A DNA stretch of 64,000 bases from the NCBI GenBank assembly GCA_051251645.1, contig JBPOEY010000003.1, positions 285,827 through 349,826 of the forward strand. The letters run 5' to 3'. The DNA is from Litorimonas sp051251645 (GTDB taxonomy: Bacteria > Pseudomonadota > Alphaproteobacteria > Caulobacterales > Maricaulaceae). A program made the position numbers and the translations under genes. A model generated the notes under the pieces. The model had not been told where the DNA came from and searched no databases. It saw only the letters and a program-made list of their open reading frames with translations. Of the stretch, positions 8,046 through 17,406 are shown piece by piece; positions within the stretch are counted from its first letter, which is position 1, and each line of letters opens with the position of its first letter.

Positions 8046-10100
8046 ATGAGATCTTGGTGGGTGGCAGTGATCGTCACAATGTTTGCGCTGCCCGTATTTG
8101 CGCAAGAGGTAGTGGATTATGTTCGTGTGGAGCCTCGTCCAGACTGGACCGTGCCGATTGCTGTTCCTGACTTTGATCCTGCCGAAGATGCGGACCGAAA
8201 AAAGATCTATCCGCTGGTTGACGATCAAAACCGCTACAGCCTCACGACCGACGAATATTCGACCCGCTATATTGTAGATCTGTTGACGCCGGCAGCGGTC
8301 GAAGACGAAGGGACTATCAGTCTTGATTTCGACCCCGCCTACCAAACATTGTCACTCCATACGGTTCAAATTACGCGGGACGGCCGAACGATCGACGCGA
8401 TTGATCTGACGGAAGCGATGGTCTTCCGCACTGAAACTGACCGTCGGCAGATGATCTTTAACGGCACGATGACTTTCTCTTTGCCGATCCTTGATTTGCG
8501 AGTCGGAGACCGCCTTGAGATCGCTTATACAACGGTCGGACGGAATCCTGCGGTTGGAGCCGGGTATTTAGCGCGCAGGACATTTGCAACGACGTCTGAG
8601 ATTAAGCGTAGTGTTTACCGCGTGTCCTTTGGGCCGGGTGTTCCGATTAGGACGCAAACCTTTAATCATCCTGTTGAGCCTCAGCGGTCCGTTGATAATG
8701 GCTGGACGATTTTTCAATGGGATGCGCCCGATCCGGAAGCGCCTGACTATGATCGCGATGCGCCGGACTGGAATTATTCCCGACCGACATTTGAGGCCTC
8801 TAACTTTGGGAGCTGGTCCGAAGTGGGTGAGCTGTTCAGACCCTATTACGTTGTGTCGGATGCGGATCGTGCTGCAGTTCGGGATATTGTCGCTGATATT
8901 GCGGCGGATCATGCGGGCTCCAAAGCTCGGGCTAAGGCAGCACTTGATTGGGTGCAGACCCATATTCGTTATGTTGGGTTGGAAATTGGCGAAGGTGGAT
9001 TTATTCCGCGTCCGCCAGAGCGGGTTTTGCGTCGTCGTTTCGGGGATTGTAAAGATGTAACCTTGCTACTGTTGACCCTCTTGGATGGGTTGGACGTCTC
9101 TGCGGACCCCGTGTTGGTCAATCTTGATGAACGAGGCGGTGAATTCAAAGGCCTCGCCAACCCTTATGCGTTTGATCACATCATGGTTATCGCAGAGATT
9201 GAGGGGGCGCTCTATCCTATGGACGCGACGCGCGATCCGCAGCTTGGGACGCTCGATACAATGGAAAAGGGCGATATTGAGTATGGTCTGCGGATGGGCG
9301 TGGACGGATCCGTCGTTACGCGTCTGCCACAATCGGATTATAACGTGCGCGAGTTGATTATAGAACGTTTCGATTTGATCGCAGAACCCGGAACAATTCT
9401 TTATGATCTGACTTTCCGTGAATATGGCGAAGACGCAGATGAGACGTTGGCTTGGCTGGTGCGCGAAGGGGAACAGGGCGTACAGGACGGATTTGTTCGC
9501 TATCTTGCTGATATTTACCCGACCTTGGAAAAAGACGGAGATTTGACGTGGGAGTCCAGTGACGCGGAAGCCTGGACAGAGCTGAAGATGCGTTTCCGCC
9601 TTCCGGGTTATACGACGGATGACCGCCGGTCATTAAAAACGCGCGCTTATCAATTGCTCGCCGCAACACCTGATTTCGAAGGCGGAACCCGCGTGTCTCC
9701 GTTTGTAATCGCCCACCCCAGAAACATCCGTCAAATCCGGGATTATGTGATCAATGATGATTATGAATTCGAAACACGCGCCCGCACCATTGAAACGGAC
9801 TCCTTTCGCTTTTCTTACGATGAGAGCTATGAAACCGCATTGTTTCGTGAAGATTACCGCTGGCAAAGTAAGCAAGACCATATCACGGCTAAGGACTTTG
9901 AAGACGACATGGCGAAAATTGATAAGCTTCAAGATTGGAGTTATTCGACAATCAATCTGGCTTTTAACGATGACGGGGCGGGTGAAGTAAGCGTGAGTGC
10001 CATGCCCGCATCGGTCCGCTGGCTCGACTGGCTGTTCCTGATCGTGTTTCCCGTCGCGATTATCTATCTCGTCCGTCGATCACGTCGACGTGTCGGCTGA
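8046..10100 (+). CDS. Exported DUF3857/transglutaminase-like protein
   Basis: The start ATG 8046 is preferred over in-frame ATGs at 8022 and 8037, because AGGA lies 9 bases before it and the product then begins with a compact signal peptide (MRSWWVAVIVTMFALPVFAQ). The 684-residue protein has an N-terminal DUF3857 beta-sandwich, then a transglutaminase-like core with the Cys of RRFGDCKDVTLLL (about residue 335), the His of FDHIMVIAEI and the Asp of YPMDATRD, so the Cys-His-Asp triad is complete. A single membrane helix near the C-terminus (WLDWLFLIVFPVAIIYLV) followed by a basic tail anchors it to the inner membrane with the domains in the periplasm. The substrate is unknown. It is monocistronic and convergent with the PEPC-like gene. 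Confidence 0.85.
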   Translation: MRSWWVAVIVTMFALPVFAQEVVDYVRVEPRPDWTVPIAVPDFDPAEDADRKKIYPLVDDQNRYSLTTDEYSTRYIVDLLTPAAVEDEGTISLDFDPAYQTLSLHTVQITRDGRTIDAIDLTEAMVFRTETDRRQMIFNGTMTFSLPILDLRVGDRLEIAYTTVGRNPAVGAGYLARRTFATTSEIKRSVYRVSFGPGVPIRTQTFNHPVEPQRSVDNGWTIFQWDAPDPEAPDYDRDAPDWNYSRPTFEASNFGSWSEVGELFRPYYVVSDADRAAVRDIVADIAADHAGSKARAKAALDWVQTHIRYVGLEIGEGGFIPRPPERVLRRRFGDCKDVTLLLLTLLDGLDVSADPVLVNLDERGGEFKGLANPYAFDHIMVIAEIEGALYPMDATRDPQLGTLDTMEKGDIEYGLRMGVDGSVVTRLPQSDYNVRELIIERFDLIAEPGTILYDLTFREYGEDADETLAWLVREGEQGVQDGFVRYLADIYPTLEKDGDLTWESSDAEAWTELKMRFRLPGYTTDDRRSLKTRAYQLLAATPDFEGGTRVSPFVIAHPRNIRQIRDYVINDDYEFETRARTIETDSFRFSYDESYETALFREDYRWQSKQDHITAKDFEDDMAKIDKLQDWSYSTINLAFNDDGAGEVSVSAMPASVRWLDWLFLIVFPVAIIYLVRRSRRRVG

Positions 10101-10143
10101 TTGATCTTGTTCTCACTGCGCTGGCTCATGGGGCGAGTTGCTC

Positions 10144-12942
10144 TTAGCCGAAAGCATCATAGTGATGGGTCACAGCGACTGTAATCTGACGCGCTAAATC
10201 GCGCGCACGACTGAGCGGCTTGATGACTTCATCGGCAATGTGCGGGAAACCTGAGCTATCGGGCAAATCCGTTTGCTCGGTCAGTTGACGTGTCCAATCC
10301 AGCGAGGGTTTGCTGGCCGGATAACGGTTCTGCAGATCGTCGAGGATACCATCAATTTGGAAGGTCTGTAGCCGCTGAAGCACGGACAAGCGCGAGGTCT
10401 CAGAGTCAGAGACGACGGGCAGTTCCGTCGCCAAAATCATCATTTTCATGACGACAGCCAATCGCAGCGCATGAAGTAGACCAAGCACGTCGCCGGAAGA
10501 CGACTGACACTCGAAACGTCGCCGCGTATCCAGAACGTCAAGACGCAACCGATTGGTCAGGTCCATAATCTGTGAGCGCCATTGGCTTGTCATCAACGTG
10601 TCCGCAATGATGGCAGAGCGGTCAGCTAACATTGGCTCCTCACCGGATAGTGCTCGCGCGACCCAAAAACCTGGATCGAACAAACGGCCATAGCTGGTCA
10701 AGATCGATAGATTGGTTCGACACATGGTAGTGGCGACCAGTTGGAAAATCGACTGGGCTCGGGCGGAGCATTCTAACAAGTTATCGAATTTTTCGGGATC
10801 GATTGAGGCCGCGCGGCCAACGCCGTAGAAGAGGTTCGCGGGACATCCAAATTGCTGCAAAATCGCATTATGTGGAATGGCGCGGAGCTGACGCGGGTCG
10901 AATGTATCCGCCCCGCTCGCTGACTTGGCGCGTTTCACCGCGCGCGATCCTGTTGGGATCAGCAGATTCTGGCCAAATCCACCCAAAATGGTGACGTAAT
11001 CCGGATCATCATAGAGTTTTTCTTGGGCGTTTTGAATCGTCCGGTAGAGATCCCAAGAAAAATCACGCTCGGTATAAAACGGATCATCCTCGGCTTCGCT
11101 ACGATCTGAAAAGCGGGCTTCGATCAGGTTCAAAACTGTCGCGTTTGAGAGGTCTTGTGTCTGGAACCACAGAAAGCCGTCTCCGCCTTGGAAACTAGTT
11201 TCATGGCAAAGGGGGATGTCACGTTTTTCAAACTGACGAATGGCATATGGGCTCATCGCATAATCGATGCGCTGTCCGACTGTGCCCGGATGTCCACCAC
11301 GCCCAAGGCCTTCGCCGTGTGTATTAAAAACGATGGCGGTGACATCTTTGACGTCCGCGCGCGCCAATTCTTGTGCGAGTTGGCTTTGCACCCGTTCAAT
11401 CGCGAGCGTCGCCGGAAGCTGTCCCATAAAGCGACCGGCGTCAGAGAACCCTGTTTGCACAGCAAACACGCCGCGCGCTTGGACATAGTCGCGGTAAGCT
11501 GGGTTCTCGAGCATTTTGCCAATGATCCGGCCCCCATTATTGAGCGCATCTGACGTCTCAAACAATGGCGAAATGTCGATATGGTTTTCAAGCCCGTAGA
11601 GCTTGGCCAAATAGAGTGCGCCGAGCGGGACGAGGCTGTCTTCTGTCTCCGCAATCAACAGGCGGATGGGTGTTTCAGAGTCGATGTATTTGTGAATCTG
11701 CGCGCTTAGGATCATTTTCTCATGCGCAGTGGAGCGTTCCAGCGCGAGGCTGGCAAAATTGATGGGACGGGCCGTCGTGGCGTTTGTCATTTCCGTGGCG
11801 CGGCGCAGCAAAGTCCGTTGATCTGACGTGTTGTCTTTGAGGCCAAACGCGGCGCGCATGGCGGCATTAATATGCCGCGCATTGACTCGGAAGTGGATAC
11901 GGGCTGTGCCGAGACCGAACGCTTTCATTCGGGCTTTTAAAGTCAGAATATCATGCGCAAGGTCATCGGTCGCGCTACCGACGGCCTGATCAAGTAATGT
12001 GTTCAAATCTTGAGTCGACAACAGGCGCCTGTCTGATTGACGGGTTAGGTTGTTTGCTGCTGCAACAAGGTTTTCCGGTACATTCAAATTTGTTTCGAAC
12101 AAGGTGAGATCGCGGCGTGCAGATTGTAAACCATCTTGCAACCGTTCGGCTAAGGCAGACAAATTTGCACCTTTGGCTGTCAGCGTTTCAGCCTGTTCAA
12201 GATAGCGGGCAATCTGATCGCGCTTCTCGGACAGGCGGAGGCGCAGGGCGTCGCCCCAACTAATATCCGTGCGCCCATCAATGTCGTAGCCAACCCAACT
12301 GTAAGCGTCCGCGAGATGCGGCGTAAGTGCGGTCCATTGTTTTGGGAATTGCGCACTCGCAATGCGAAGGACAATTTGGTTGATTGTGTCTAACGCGGCC
12401 TGAATGCGCGTGAGCGTGGCTTGCGTATCCTCATGTTCTTCTAGCAGCGTCGGGGCGCGCTTCGGTAGATAAGGGAATGTTTTTAGCGCCTCGACGCTGG
12501 CCGAGGGTGTTGTTTTCGCCGTGGCAATATCGCCTAGCGTATTGCGGATATCGCGCGACAATGAAAACGTCGGATGCGCCGTCAGGACGATGCCAGACGC
12601 CGGGGCTTCGGCCCAGGCTTTGAAGGCGTCCCAGCCTTCACTGGCCTTAGTTTTGGCAGTAGCCATGACGGAGGCGCGCAAGCTGTCGATCCGGTCCAGC
12701 CCGGCGCGTTCGCGCAATCGACGCGCACGCTCTATCGCAGCTTCATCGGAGAGCTCTTTGACGAGCGCTTCAATATCGCGAAACGCAATAGACCGATCTT
12801 CCACTTCGCGTGAAATGTCATAGGCCAGCCGTTTGACGGGATTGGCTTGCGGGTCGGATTTTAGTCCATCGGAATGGGCGTTCAGTTGGGCGGAAAGCCG
12901 CGCTCTAAGCTCTGCAAGGGTCTCGCGTTTGTAAGATGTCAT
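10144..12942 (-). CDS. Divergent phosphoenolpyruvate carboxylase homologue
   Basis: A 932-residue protein with the full length and motif order of PEP carboxylase: LTAHPT with the catalytic-type His123, an ARIHFR segment (DIRQ region), PLFETSDALNN, GFSDAG (Asp501, metal-site equivalent), NTHGEGLGRGGHP (His542 region), SRAVKRAK and LRAIP. Several residues considered essential in E. coli PPC differ when aligned by eye: the Lys of GYSDSAKD is Arg504, the Arg of FHGRGG is replaced by Glu in a shorter loop, QNR is QQF, and the invariant C-terminal NTG is AFG. Canonical PPC makes oxaloacetate from PEP and bicarbonate; whether this one does is uncertain. It starts one base after the gap stop (TAGGATG), so the two are translationally coupled. 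Confidence 0.8.
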   Translation of the reverse strand: MTSYKRETLAELRARLSAQLNAHSDGLKSDPQANPVKRLAYDISREVEDRSIAFRDIEALVKELSDEAAIERARRLRERAGLDRIDSLRASVMATAKTKASEGWDAFKAWAEAPASGIVLTAHPTFSLSRDIRNTLGDIATAKTTPSASVEALKTFPYLPKRAPTLLEEHEDTQATLTRIQAALDTINQIVLRIASAQFPKQWTALTPHLADAYSWVGYDIDGRTDISWGDALRLRLSEKRDQIARYLEQAETLTAKGANLSALAERLQDGLQSARRDLTLFETNLNVPENLVAAANNLTRQSDRRLLSTQDLNTLLDQAVGSATDDLAHDILTLKARMKAFGLGTARIHFRVNARHINAAMRAAFGLKDNTSDQRTLLRRATEMTNATTARPINFASLALERSTAHEKMILSAQIHKYIDSETPIRLLIAETEDSLVPLGALYLAKLYGLENHIDISPLFETSDALNNGGRIIGKMLENPAYRDYVQARGVFAVQTGFSDAGRFMGQLPATLAIERVQSQLAQELARADVKDVTAIVFNTHGEGLGRGGHPGTVGQRIDYAMSPYAIRQFEKRDIPLCHETSFQGGDGFLWFQTQDLSNATVLNLIEARFSDRSEAEDDPFYTERDFSWDLYRTIQNAQEKLYDDPDYVTILGGFGQNLLIPTGSRAVKRAKSASGADTFDPRQLRAIPHNAILQQFGCPANLFYGVGRAASIDPEKFDNLLECSARAQSIFQLVATTMCRTNLSILTSYGRLFDPGFWVARALSGEEPMLADRSAIIADTLMTSQWRSQIMDLTNRLRLDVLDTRRRFECQSSSGDVLGLLHALRLAVVMKMMILATELPVVSDSETSRLSVLQRLQTFQIDGILDDLQNRYPASKPSLDWTRQLTEQTDLPDSSGFPHIADEVIKPLSRARDLARQITVAVTHHYDAFG

Positions 12943-12943
12943 C

Positions 12944-13951
12944 CTAAAGGAACTTGGCCATCACGGCGGCCGTGTCCAGCATGCGGTTCGAAAAACCCCA
13001 TTCATTGTCATACCAAGACAATACACGGACCATATTGGGTGCAGGAACCATCGTTTCCGTCGTCATCAAAGACGTTGAATAGGGATCATGGTTGAAGTCT
13101 GTGGAAACGGTGAGATCGTCCACGATCTGTAAAACACCCGGCATGGCTTCGGCGGCTACGCGGAAGGCAGCATTGACAGCGTCGACGTCTGTCGCCTTTC
13201 GCGTGTTGACGATCAGATCGACCGCGGAGACATTGGGCGTTGGGACGCGAATCGCTTTGCCGTCCAGTTTGCCGTCCAATTCCGGCATGACCAAGCCGAT
13301 CGCCTTGGCTGCACCCGTGCTGGTTGGGATCATGGAGAGCGCGGCGGCGCGGCCCCGGTTGAAATCTTTACGGTGGACGCCGTCCAATGTGGGTTGGTCG
13401 CCTGTGTAGCTGTGGATTGTTGTCATGAAGCCGGACTCGATCCCAAACGCTTCATTCAGCACTTTCGCTAAGGGCGCGAGCGCATTGGTCGTGCAGGACC
13501 CGTTGGAGACAACATGGTCATCAGCCGTGAGCACATCATGGTTCACGCCATAAACGACCGTCTTGTCGGCATTCTTGCCGGGGGCGGAAATCAACACGCG
13601 TTTCGCACCCGCATCGAGATGTTTTGCGGCCGCCTCGCGGGCCGTGAAAATGCCTGTGCATTCCATGACGATATCGACCTGAATATCGGCCCAGTTCTGG
13701 TCTGCGAGGTCCCGTATCGCGGTTACTTGAATCGGGCCGTTACCGATGTCGATTGACGTGTCGGTTGCGGTAATCGCGCCGGGGAAGCGTCCGTGTACGC
13801 TGTCATATTTCAACAAGTGCGCAAGGTTTTCCGTTGAAGATAAATCATTGATGGCGACGACTTCCATGTCATCTCGCCCTGATTCATGCAAAGCTCGTAA
13901 AACGTTACGCCCGATGCGGCCAAATCCGTTAATGGCAATTCGCGTGGTCAT
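12944..13951 (-). CDS. gap: Glyceraldehyde-3-phosphate dehydrogenase, type I
   Basis: A 335-residue cytosolic glycolytic enzyme that oxidises glyceraldehyde 3-phosphate to 1,3-bisphosphoglycerate with NAD. The Rossmann motif MTTRIAINGFGRIGRNVLRA begins at ATG 13951, which is preferred over the in-frame ATG at 13993 because the family starts directly at the first strand. Cys153 in SNGSCTTN is the nucleophile, and the downstream NTRKAT and WYDNEWGFSNRM motifs are normal. The Asp in AINDLSS favours NAD over NADP. It is first in an operon with the PEPC-like gene. No pgk or tkt lies nearby, unlike in many alphaproteobacteria. Confidence 0.95.
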   Translation of the reverse strand: MTTRIAINGFGRIGRNVLRALHESGRDDMEVVAINDLSSTENLAHLLKYDSVHGRFPGAITATDTSIDIGNGPIQVTAIRDLADQNWADIQVDIVMECTGIFTAREAAAKHLDAGAKRVLISAPGKNADKTVVYGVNHDVLTADDHVVSNGSCTTNALAPLAKVLNEAFGIESGFMTTIHSYTGDQPTLDGVHRKDFNRGRAAALSMIPTSTGAAKAIGLVMPELDGKLDGKAIRVPTPNVSAVDLIVNTRKATDVDAVNAAFRVAAEAMPGVLQIVDDLTVSTDFNHDPYSTSLMTTETMVPAPNMVRVLSWYDNEWGFSNRMLDTAAVMAKFL

Positions 13952-14160
13952 AAAGGAAACTTTCGGAGGATGAGACTTTGACAGCGCTGTCATAGCTGAT
14001 CTTGCTCGCTTCTGAAAGGCTTCATCTTCAGGACTCTATCAAAGCCTGTTCATATAAGGCTGTTTAGAGGGATATTTAGTGGCCCGTCTTTACTTTGGCG
14101 ATGGCGCAGACAAGCGTGTTTTTAGCACATATGAAACAGATAATTCGATTAGGAGACATC

Positions 14161-15057
14161 ATGTCCATCTTCAAATATCTTGTCGTGTCATCTGTGATCT
14201 TATTGGCGTCTTGTACGGATGGCAGCGTTGAAACCGTTCAGTCCGATTTTTCTGCACCCGCGCCCGTGATAGCCCCGGCCCCCATGATGTCAAAGTCGTC
14301 TGGGCCTCAAATGGACGAGTCTGCGCAGGACGGTGGCACAGTCGAGCAGGCAGCCTACATGGCCTATCGCTATAATTACGATTTCGCTTTGCCTGTCGGG
14401 GCCGTACCATCATCCGCCGATAAACACGCGCAAATTTGTATTGATGCCGGGCCAAAGCTTTGCCAAATCATTTCGCGTTCCACGCAAGAATATAACCCGG
14501 ATAATGTATCCGCGTCACTTTACCTGCGCGCTGAACCGACCTGGTTGGATGGGTATACCAAGACGATCATGGACACAGTTGAGGGCTCTGATGGTAAAAT
14601 GACGTCTTCATCTGTGTCGGCAGAAGATTTGACGCGTCAAATCTTAGACGTTGATGCACGACTATCCGCACAGATTACCTTGCGAGAGCGGCTGACGGCT
14701 TTGCTTGAAACCCGGGATGCAAAGCTCCCTGACTTGCTTGCGCTTGAACGGGAACTGGCCCGTGTCCAAGGCGAAATTGAAAGCGCAACATCAAGCCTTA
14801 AAGCGCTGCGCCAACGTGTCGGCATGTCGATCGTCAACATCAATTACCAAACCCGTAGTCGCGCCGTCTCTAACTCTGCTGTGGCCCCAATCGGACGAGC
14901 GTTAAAACAGTTTGTTGCGACGGTCTCGCAAGGCTTAGCCAGTGTGATTTATTTCTTGGCGATGATGCTGCCATGGTTCTTGTTGGTCATTCTACCGGGG
15001 ATATTGAGCTTGGTCTGGCTCAAGCGGCGTCTGTCAAAAAAAGCGTCAAAAACTTAA
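14161..15057 (+). CDS. DUF4349-type lipoprotein with C-terminal membrane helix
   Basis: ATG 14161 is preceded by AGGAG at ideal spacing and gives a lipoprotein signal (MSIFKYLVVSSVILLASC, Cys18), so it is chosen over the in-frame ATG at 14095. The mature part is low-complexity and Pro/Ala-rich, then a globular region with RAEPTWLDGYTK, then a coiled coil (SAEDLTRQILDVDARLSAQ to LERELARVQGEIESATSSLK), then one long hydrophobic helix (YFLAMMLPWFLLVILPGIL) and a basic tail. That arrangement matches the DUF4349 family of cell-envelope proteins of unknown function. The combination of a lipid anchor and a transmembrane helix suggests it stays at the inner membrane. Confidence 0.75.
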   Translation: MSIFKYLVVSSVILLASCTDGSVETVQSDFSAPAPVIAPAPMMSKSSGPQMDESAQDGGTVEQAAYMAYRYNYDFALPVGAVPSSADKHAQICIDAGPKLCQIISRSTQEYNPDNVSASLYLRAEPTWLDGYTKTIMDTVEGSDGKMTSSSVSAEDLTRQILDVDARLSAQITLRERLTALLETRDAKLPDLLALERELARVQGEIESATSSLKALRQRVGMSIVNINYQTRSRAVSNSAVAPIGRALKQFVATVSQGLASVIYFLAMMLPWFLLVILPGILSLVWLKRRLSKKASKT

Positions 15058-15111
15058 ACGCCAACCTTTTATAAACCCTTCGCGCCATCCGGTCGTAAGC
15101 AGTGTCACACT

Positions 15112-15954
15112 ATGACCTCTTCGTCCGACAGCCTCGATACCATCCGCTTGACGTCCAATATGGATCGTGAAGCGCTCGTGGCTTTAGCGCGCACATTGAC
15201 GCCGCATCTACGTGACGATGATGTTTCGCCTCATCGGGGCGGACGGGAGGAAGCGAATGCCCGGCTCAGGCGTGTTGATCCGGTCGATTATGGCCGAACA
15301 CGCAATTATCTAGACGGAGCTGTGACGCAACTGTCTCCTTTTATTACGCATGGTGTTCTGTCCTTATCAGAAGTCCGCGAGACTGTTCTCAACTCTGTCC
15401 CCAGCCCGGCAGAGGCCGAAAAAATGGTGCAACAGCTCGCATGGCGGGATTATTGGCAGCGACTCTATCTCTCGCTGTGTGACCAAATTTGGAACGATGT
15501 TGAGGTCTATAAGACGGGGTTTGAGCCGTCTAATTATGCGAATGACCTGCCAGACGATATTGTGCGCGCGCAGACAGGCGTGGCCGCCATTGATCACTTT
15601 ATCGCTGAGCTGACGCAGACGGGTTGGCTACACAATCATGCGCGGCTTTATCTAGCGAGTTATATTTGCCACTTCAGGCGCGTGAAATGGCAAGCGGGCG
15701 CGCGGTTTTTCCTGACCCATTTGCTCGACGGTGATCCGGCGGCGAATAATCTCTCTTGGCAGTGGGTTGCATCGACGTTTTCGCACAAACCCTATTATTT
15801 CAATCTTGAGAACCTGCAGCGTTTCGCCGGAGCAGACGTCGACACGTCTTTTAACCGCAATAAGCCCCTAGCAGGGAGTTACGAGGATTTGCACCTCAAG
15901 CTCTTTCCGAACCTTCCGCCCGTTCCCCCGCAGCCTAAGACGGTAAAGCGATGA
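15112..15954 (+). CDS. Stand-alone photolyase/cryptochrome FAD-binding domain
   Basis: A 280-residue protein that covers only the C-terminal helical FAD domain of the photolyase/cryptochrome family; the usual 130-200 residue antenna domain is missing at the N-terminus. Visible signatures are RNYLDGAVTQLSPFITHGVL, QLAWRDYWQ, QTGWLHNHARLYLASYI and DGDPAANNLSWQW (Asn212, Trp216). By eye, the Asn near flavin N5 and the two inner tryptophans of the E. coli electron-transfer chain are kept, while the surface one (W306) has no obvious counterpart. Photolyases repair cyclobutane dimers with blue light; short antenna-less relatives exist. Its stop overlaps the next start as ATGA, and an antenna-like protein is encoded there. 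Confidence 0.85.
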   Translation: MTSSSDSLDTIRLTSNMDREALVALARTLTPHLRDDDVSPHRGGREEANARLRRVDPVDYGRTRNYLDGAVTQLSPFITHGVLSLSEVRETVLNSVPSPAEAEKMVQQLAWRDYWQRLYLSLCDQIWNDVEVYKTGFEPSNYANDLPDDIVRAQTGVAAIDHFIAELTQTGWLHNHARLYLASYICHFRRVKWQAGARFFLTHLLDGDPAANNLSWQWVASTFSHKPYYFNLENLQRFAGADVDTSFNRNKPLAGSYEDLHLKLFPNLPPVPPQPKTVKR

Positions 15955-16388
15955 CCGCGATTGTTTGGGTTCACGCCGATGCACTGTCGCGCCAGCATCC
16001 TGTTTTTGCTGCGGCTCCGGAGAATGCGCGGGCGGTCTATGTCTGGGATGCAGATGATCTGGCGCAAAGAGGCTGGTCCTTGAAACGCTGTGTCTTTGTG
16101 CTGGAGTGCTTGGCCGATATGAATGTCGATATCTTGCAAGGCTCAACGGTTGATGTGTTGAGCGCTATCCGAGCGGACCGTATATTCACACCAGCGACAC
16201 CTGACCCTCATCGTCTTCATGTCATTGACGCATTGACCTCTAGAATAGTTGTTGTGCCGTCCGATCCGTTCGTGACCGTGCCAGAGGGAACCGATATGGG
16301 ACGATTTTTCCGCTATTGGAATAAAGCCAAGCGATCCGCTTTGCGCCCCACCGAAGAGGGCACAAGCATACAAGGAACAACGCCATGA
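15951..16388 (+). CDS. Small photolyase antenna-domain-like protein
   Basis: A 145-residue alpha/beta protein. It begins TAIVWVHADALSRQHPVFAA, then ARAVYVWDADDL, then WSLKRCVFVLECLADM, and continues with alternating strands and helices. That order resembles the Rossmann-like N-terminal antenna domain of photolyases (a first strand VWFRxDLR, a second xxYVWDPE, then a helix holding S-x-x-R). The RDLR signature itself is lost. It is placed after, not before, the FAD domain, with 4-base ATGA overlaps on both sides, so the two halves of a photolyase appear to be separate and in reversed order. The functional link is inferred; the family call is tentative. Confidence 0.5.
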   Translation: MTAIVWVHADALSRQHPVFAAAPENARAVYVWDADDLAQRGWSLKRCVFVLECLADMNVDILQGSTVDVLSAIRADRIFTPATPDPHRLHVIDALTSRIVVVPSDPFVTVPEGTDMGRFFRYWNKAKRSALRPTEEGTSIQGTTP

Positions 16389-17344
16389 AAATCGCAATTA
16401 TTGGCGCAGGCATGGCAGGGCTTTCAGCGGCGCGGCGCTTGAATGGCGATCACGATGTCGTTCTTTTTGATAAAAGCCGCGGTGTCGGTGGACGGATAAG
16501 CACGCGCTATGCGGGAGAGTATGAATTCGATCACGGCGCGCAATATTTCACAGTCTCTGACTCTGATTTCGACGCCAATATGAAACTGATGGGCGACGAG
16601 GCCGTCCGGTGGGAAAGCCGGGGGCTTTACTTGCGGTCCGGTGCAATGACGGCGGATACAGGTCGCCCGCGATGGGTTGGCGCACCGCGGATGAACGGGC
16701 TTCCAAAGGCGATGGCAAGCGGTCTGAATATCCAGCTTGGGCGTCGAGTCGCGCGGATTGCAGGCGTCGCTGGCGAGCTTACACTGCGGTTCGATGACGG
16801 ATCGACAGAAGGTCCATTTGATCGGGTCATTTGTACGGCTCCCGCGCCGCAAGCCATTGATCTGCTGTCGCCGCGTTCGCCGTTGCAGTCCATCCTCGCC
16901 GAGGTTCAGATGCACGCCTGTTTTGCCCTAATGGTCGGTTGGCCCGAGCCGTTCGATCCGGGCTGGGATAGTTTGAGGGCGAGTGATCTTCCGATCAGCT
17001 GGATTGCGCGTAATAATTCCAAACCGGGCCGAGATGAAGCCTTGTCGACTTTGGTTGTTCATGCGGCGCCAGATTGGTCAGATGAATATGCGGAGGCCGA
17101 TCGTGATTGGGTCCAGACCGTGATGTTAGATGCGGCGTCGACCTTATGCGACCGAAAGCTCGACCAAGCGCCCCATATTGCGCTGCATCGTTGGCTTTAT
17201 GCTTACGCCAATGTCGGTGTTGGGAAGGATTGCCTGATTGATCCAGCCTTAGGGGTCGTGTTGGCCGGGGATTGGTGTGTCGGCGGCCGTGTCGAAGGTG
17301 CTTATGTCAGCGGCAGAGCTGCGGCAGATGTCGTCATCGCATAA
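16385..17344 (+). CDS. Renalase-like FAD/NAD(P)-dependent oxidoreductase
   Basis: A 319-residue flavoprotein. It begins with the dinucleotide-binding motif MKIAIIGAGMAGLSAARRL, followed by VVLFDKSRGVGGRISTR and FDHGAQYFTV, the typical layout of renalase-like and related amine-oxidase-fold proteins, and ends with the second FAD motif LAGDWCVGGRVEGAYVSGRAAADVV. Bacterial renalases oxidise aberrant dihydronicotinamide isomers; the substrate here is unknown. It overlaps the antenna-like gene by 4 bases and is the last gene of a three-gene flavoprotein operon, so a redox or repair link to the photolyase-like protein is likely but unproven. A weak GC hairpin at 17351-17367 follows the stop. Confidence 0.8.
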   Translation: MKIAIIGAGMAGLSAARRLNGDHDVVLFDKSRGVGGRISTRYAGEYEFDHGAQYFTVSDSDFDANMKLMGDEAVRWESRGLYLRSGAMTADTGRPRWVGAPRMNGLPKAMASGLNIQLGRRVARIAGVAGELTLRFDDGSTEGPFDRVICTAPAPQAIDLLSPRSPLQSILAEVQMHACFALMVGWPEPFDPGWDSLRASDLPISWIARNNSKPGRDEALSTLVVHAAPDWSDEYAEADRDWVQTVMLDAASTLCDRKLDQAPHIALHRWLYAYANVGVGKDCLIDPALGVVLAGDWCVGGRVEGAYVSGRAAADVVIA

Positions 17345-17350
17345 GAAGAA

Positions 17351-17367
17351 CGCCCCGTAGAGGGGCG
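17351..17367 (+). terminator. Possible weak terminator
   Basis: CGCCCC and GGGGCG can form a 6-bp stem with a 5-base loop just after the renalase-like stop, but no strong T-run follows. It may act as an mRNA end stabiliser. Confidence 0.35.
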
Positions 17368-17406
17368 CTCGATTTCGTGTTTCAGCGGTCGTTTGTAGTC
17401 TGGCGC

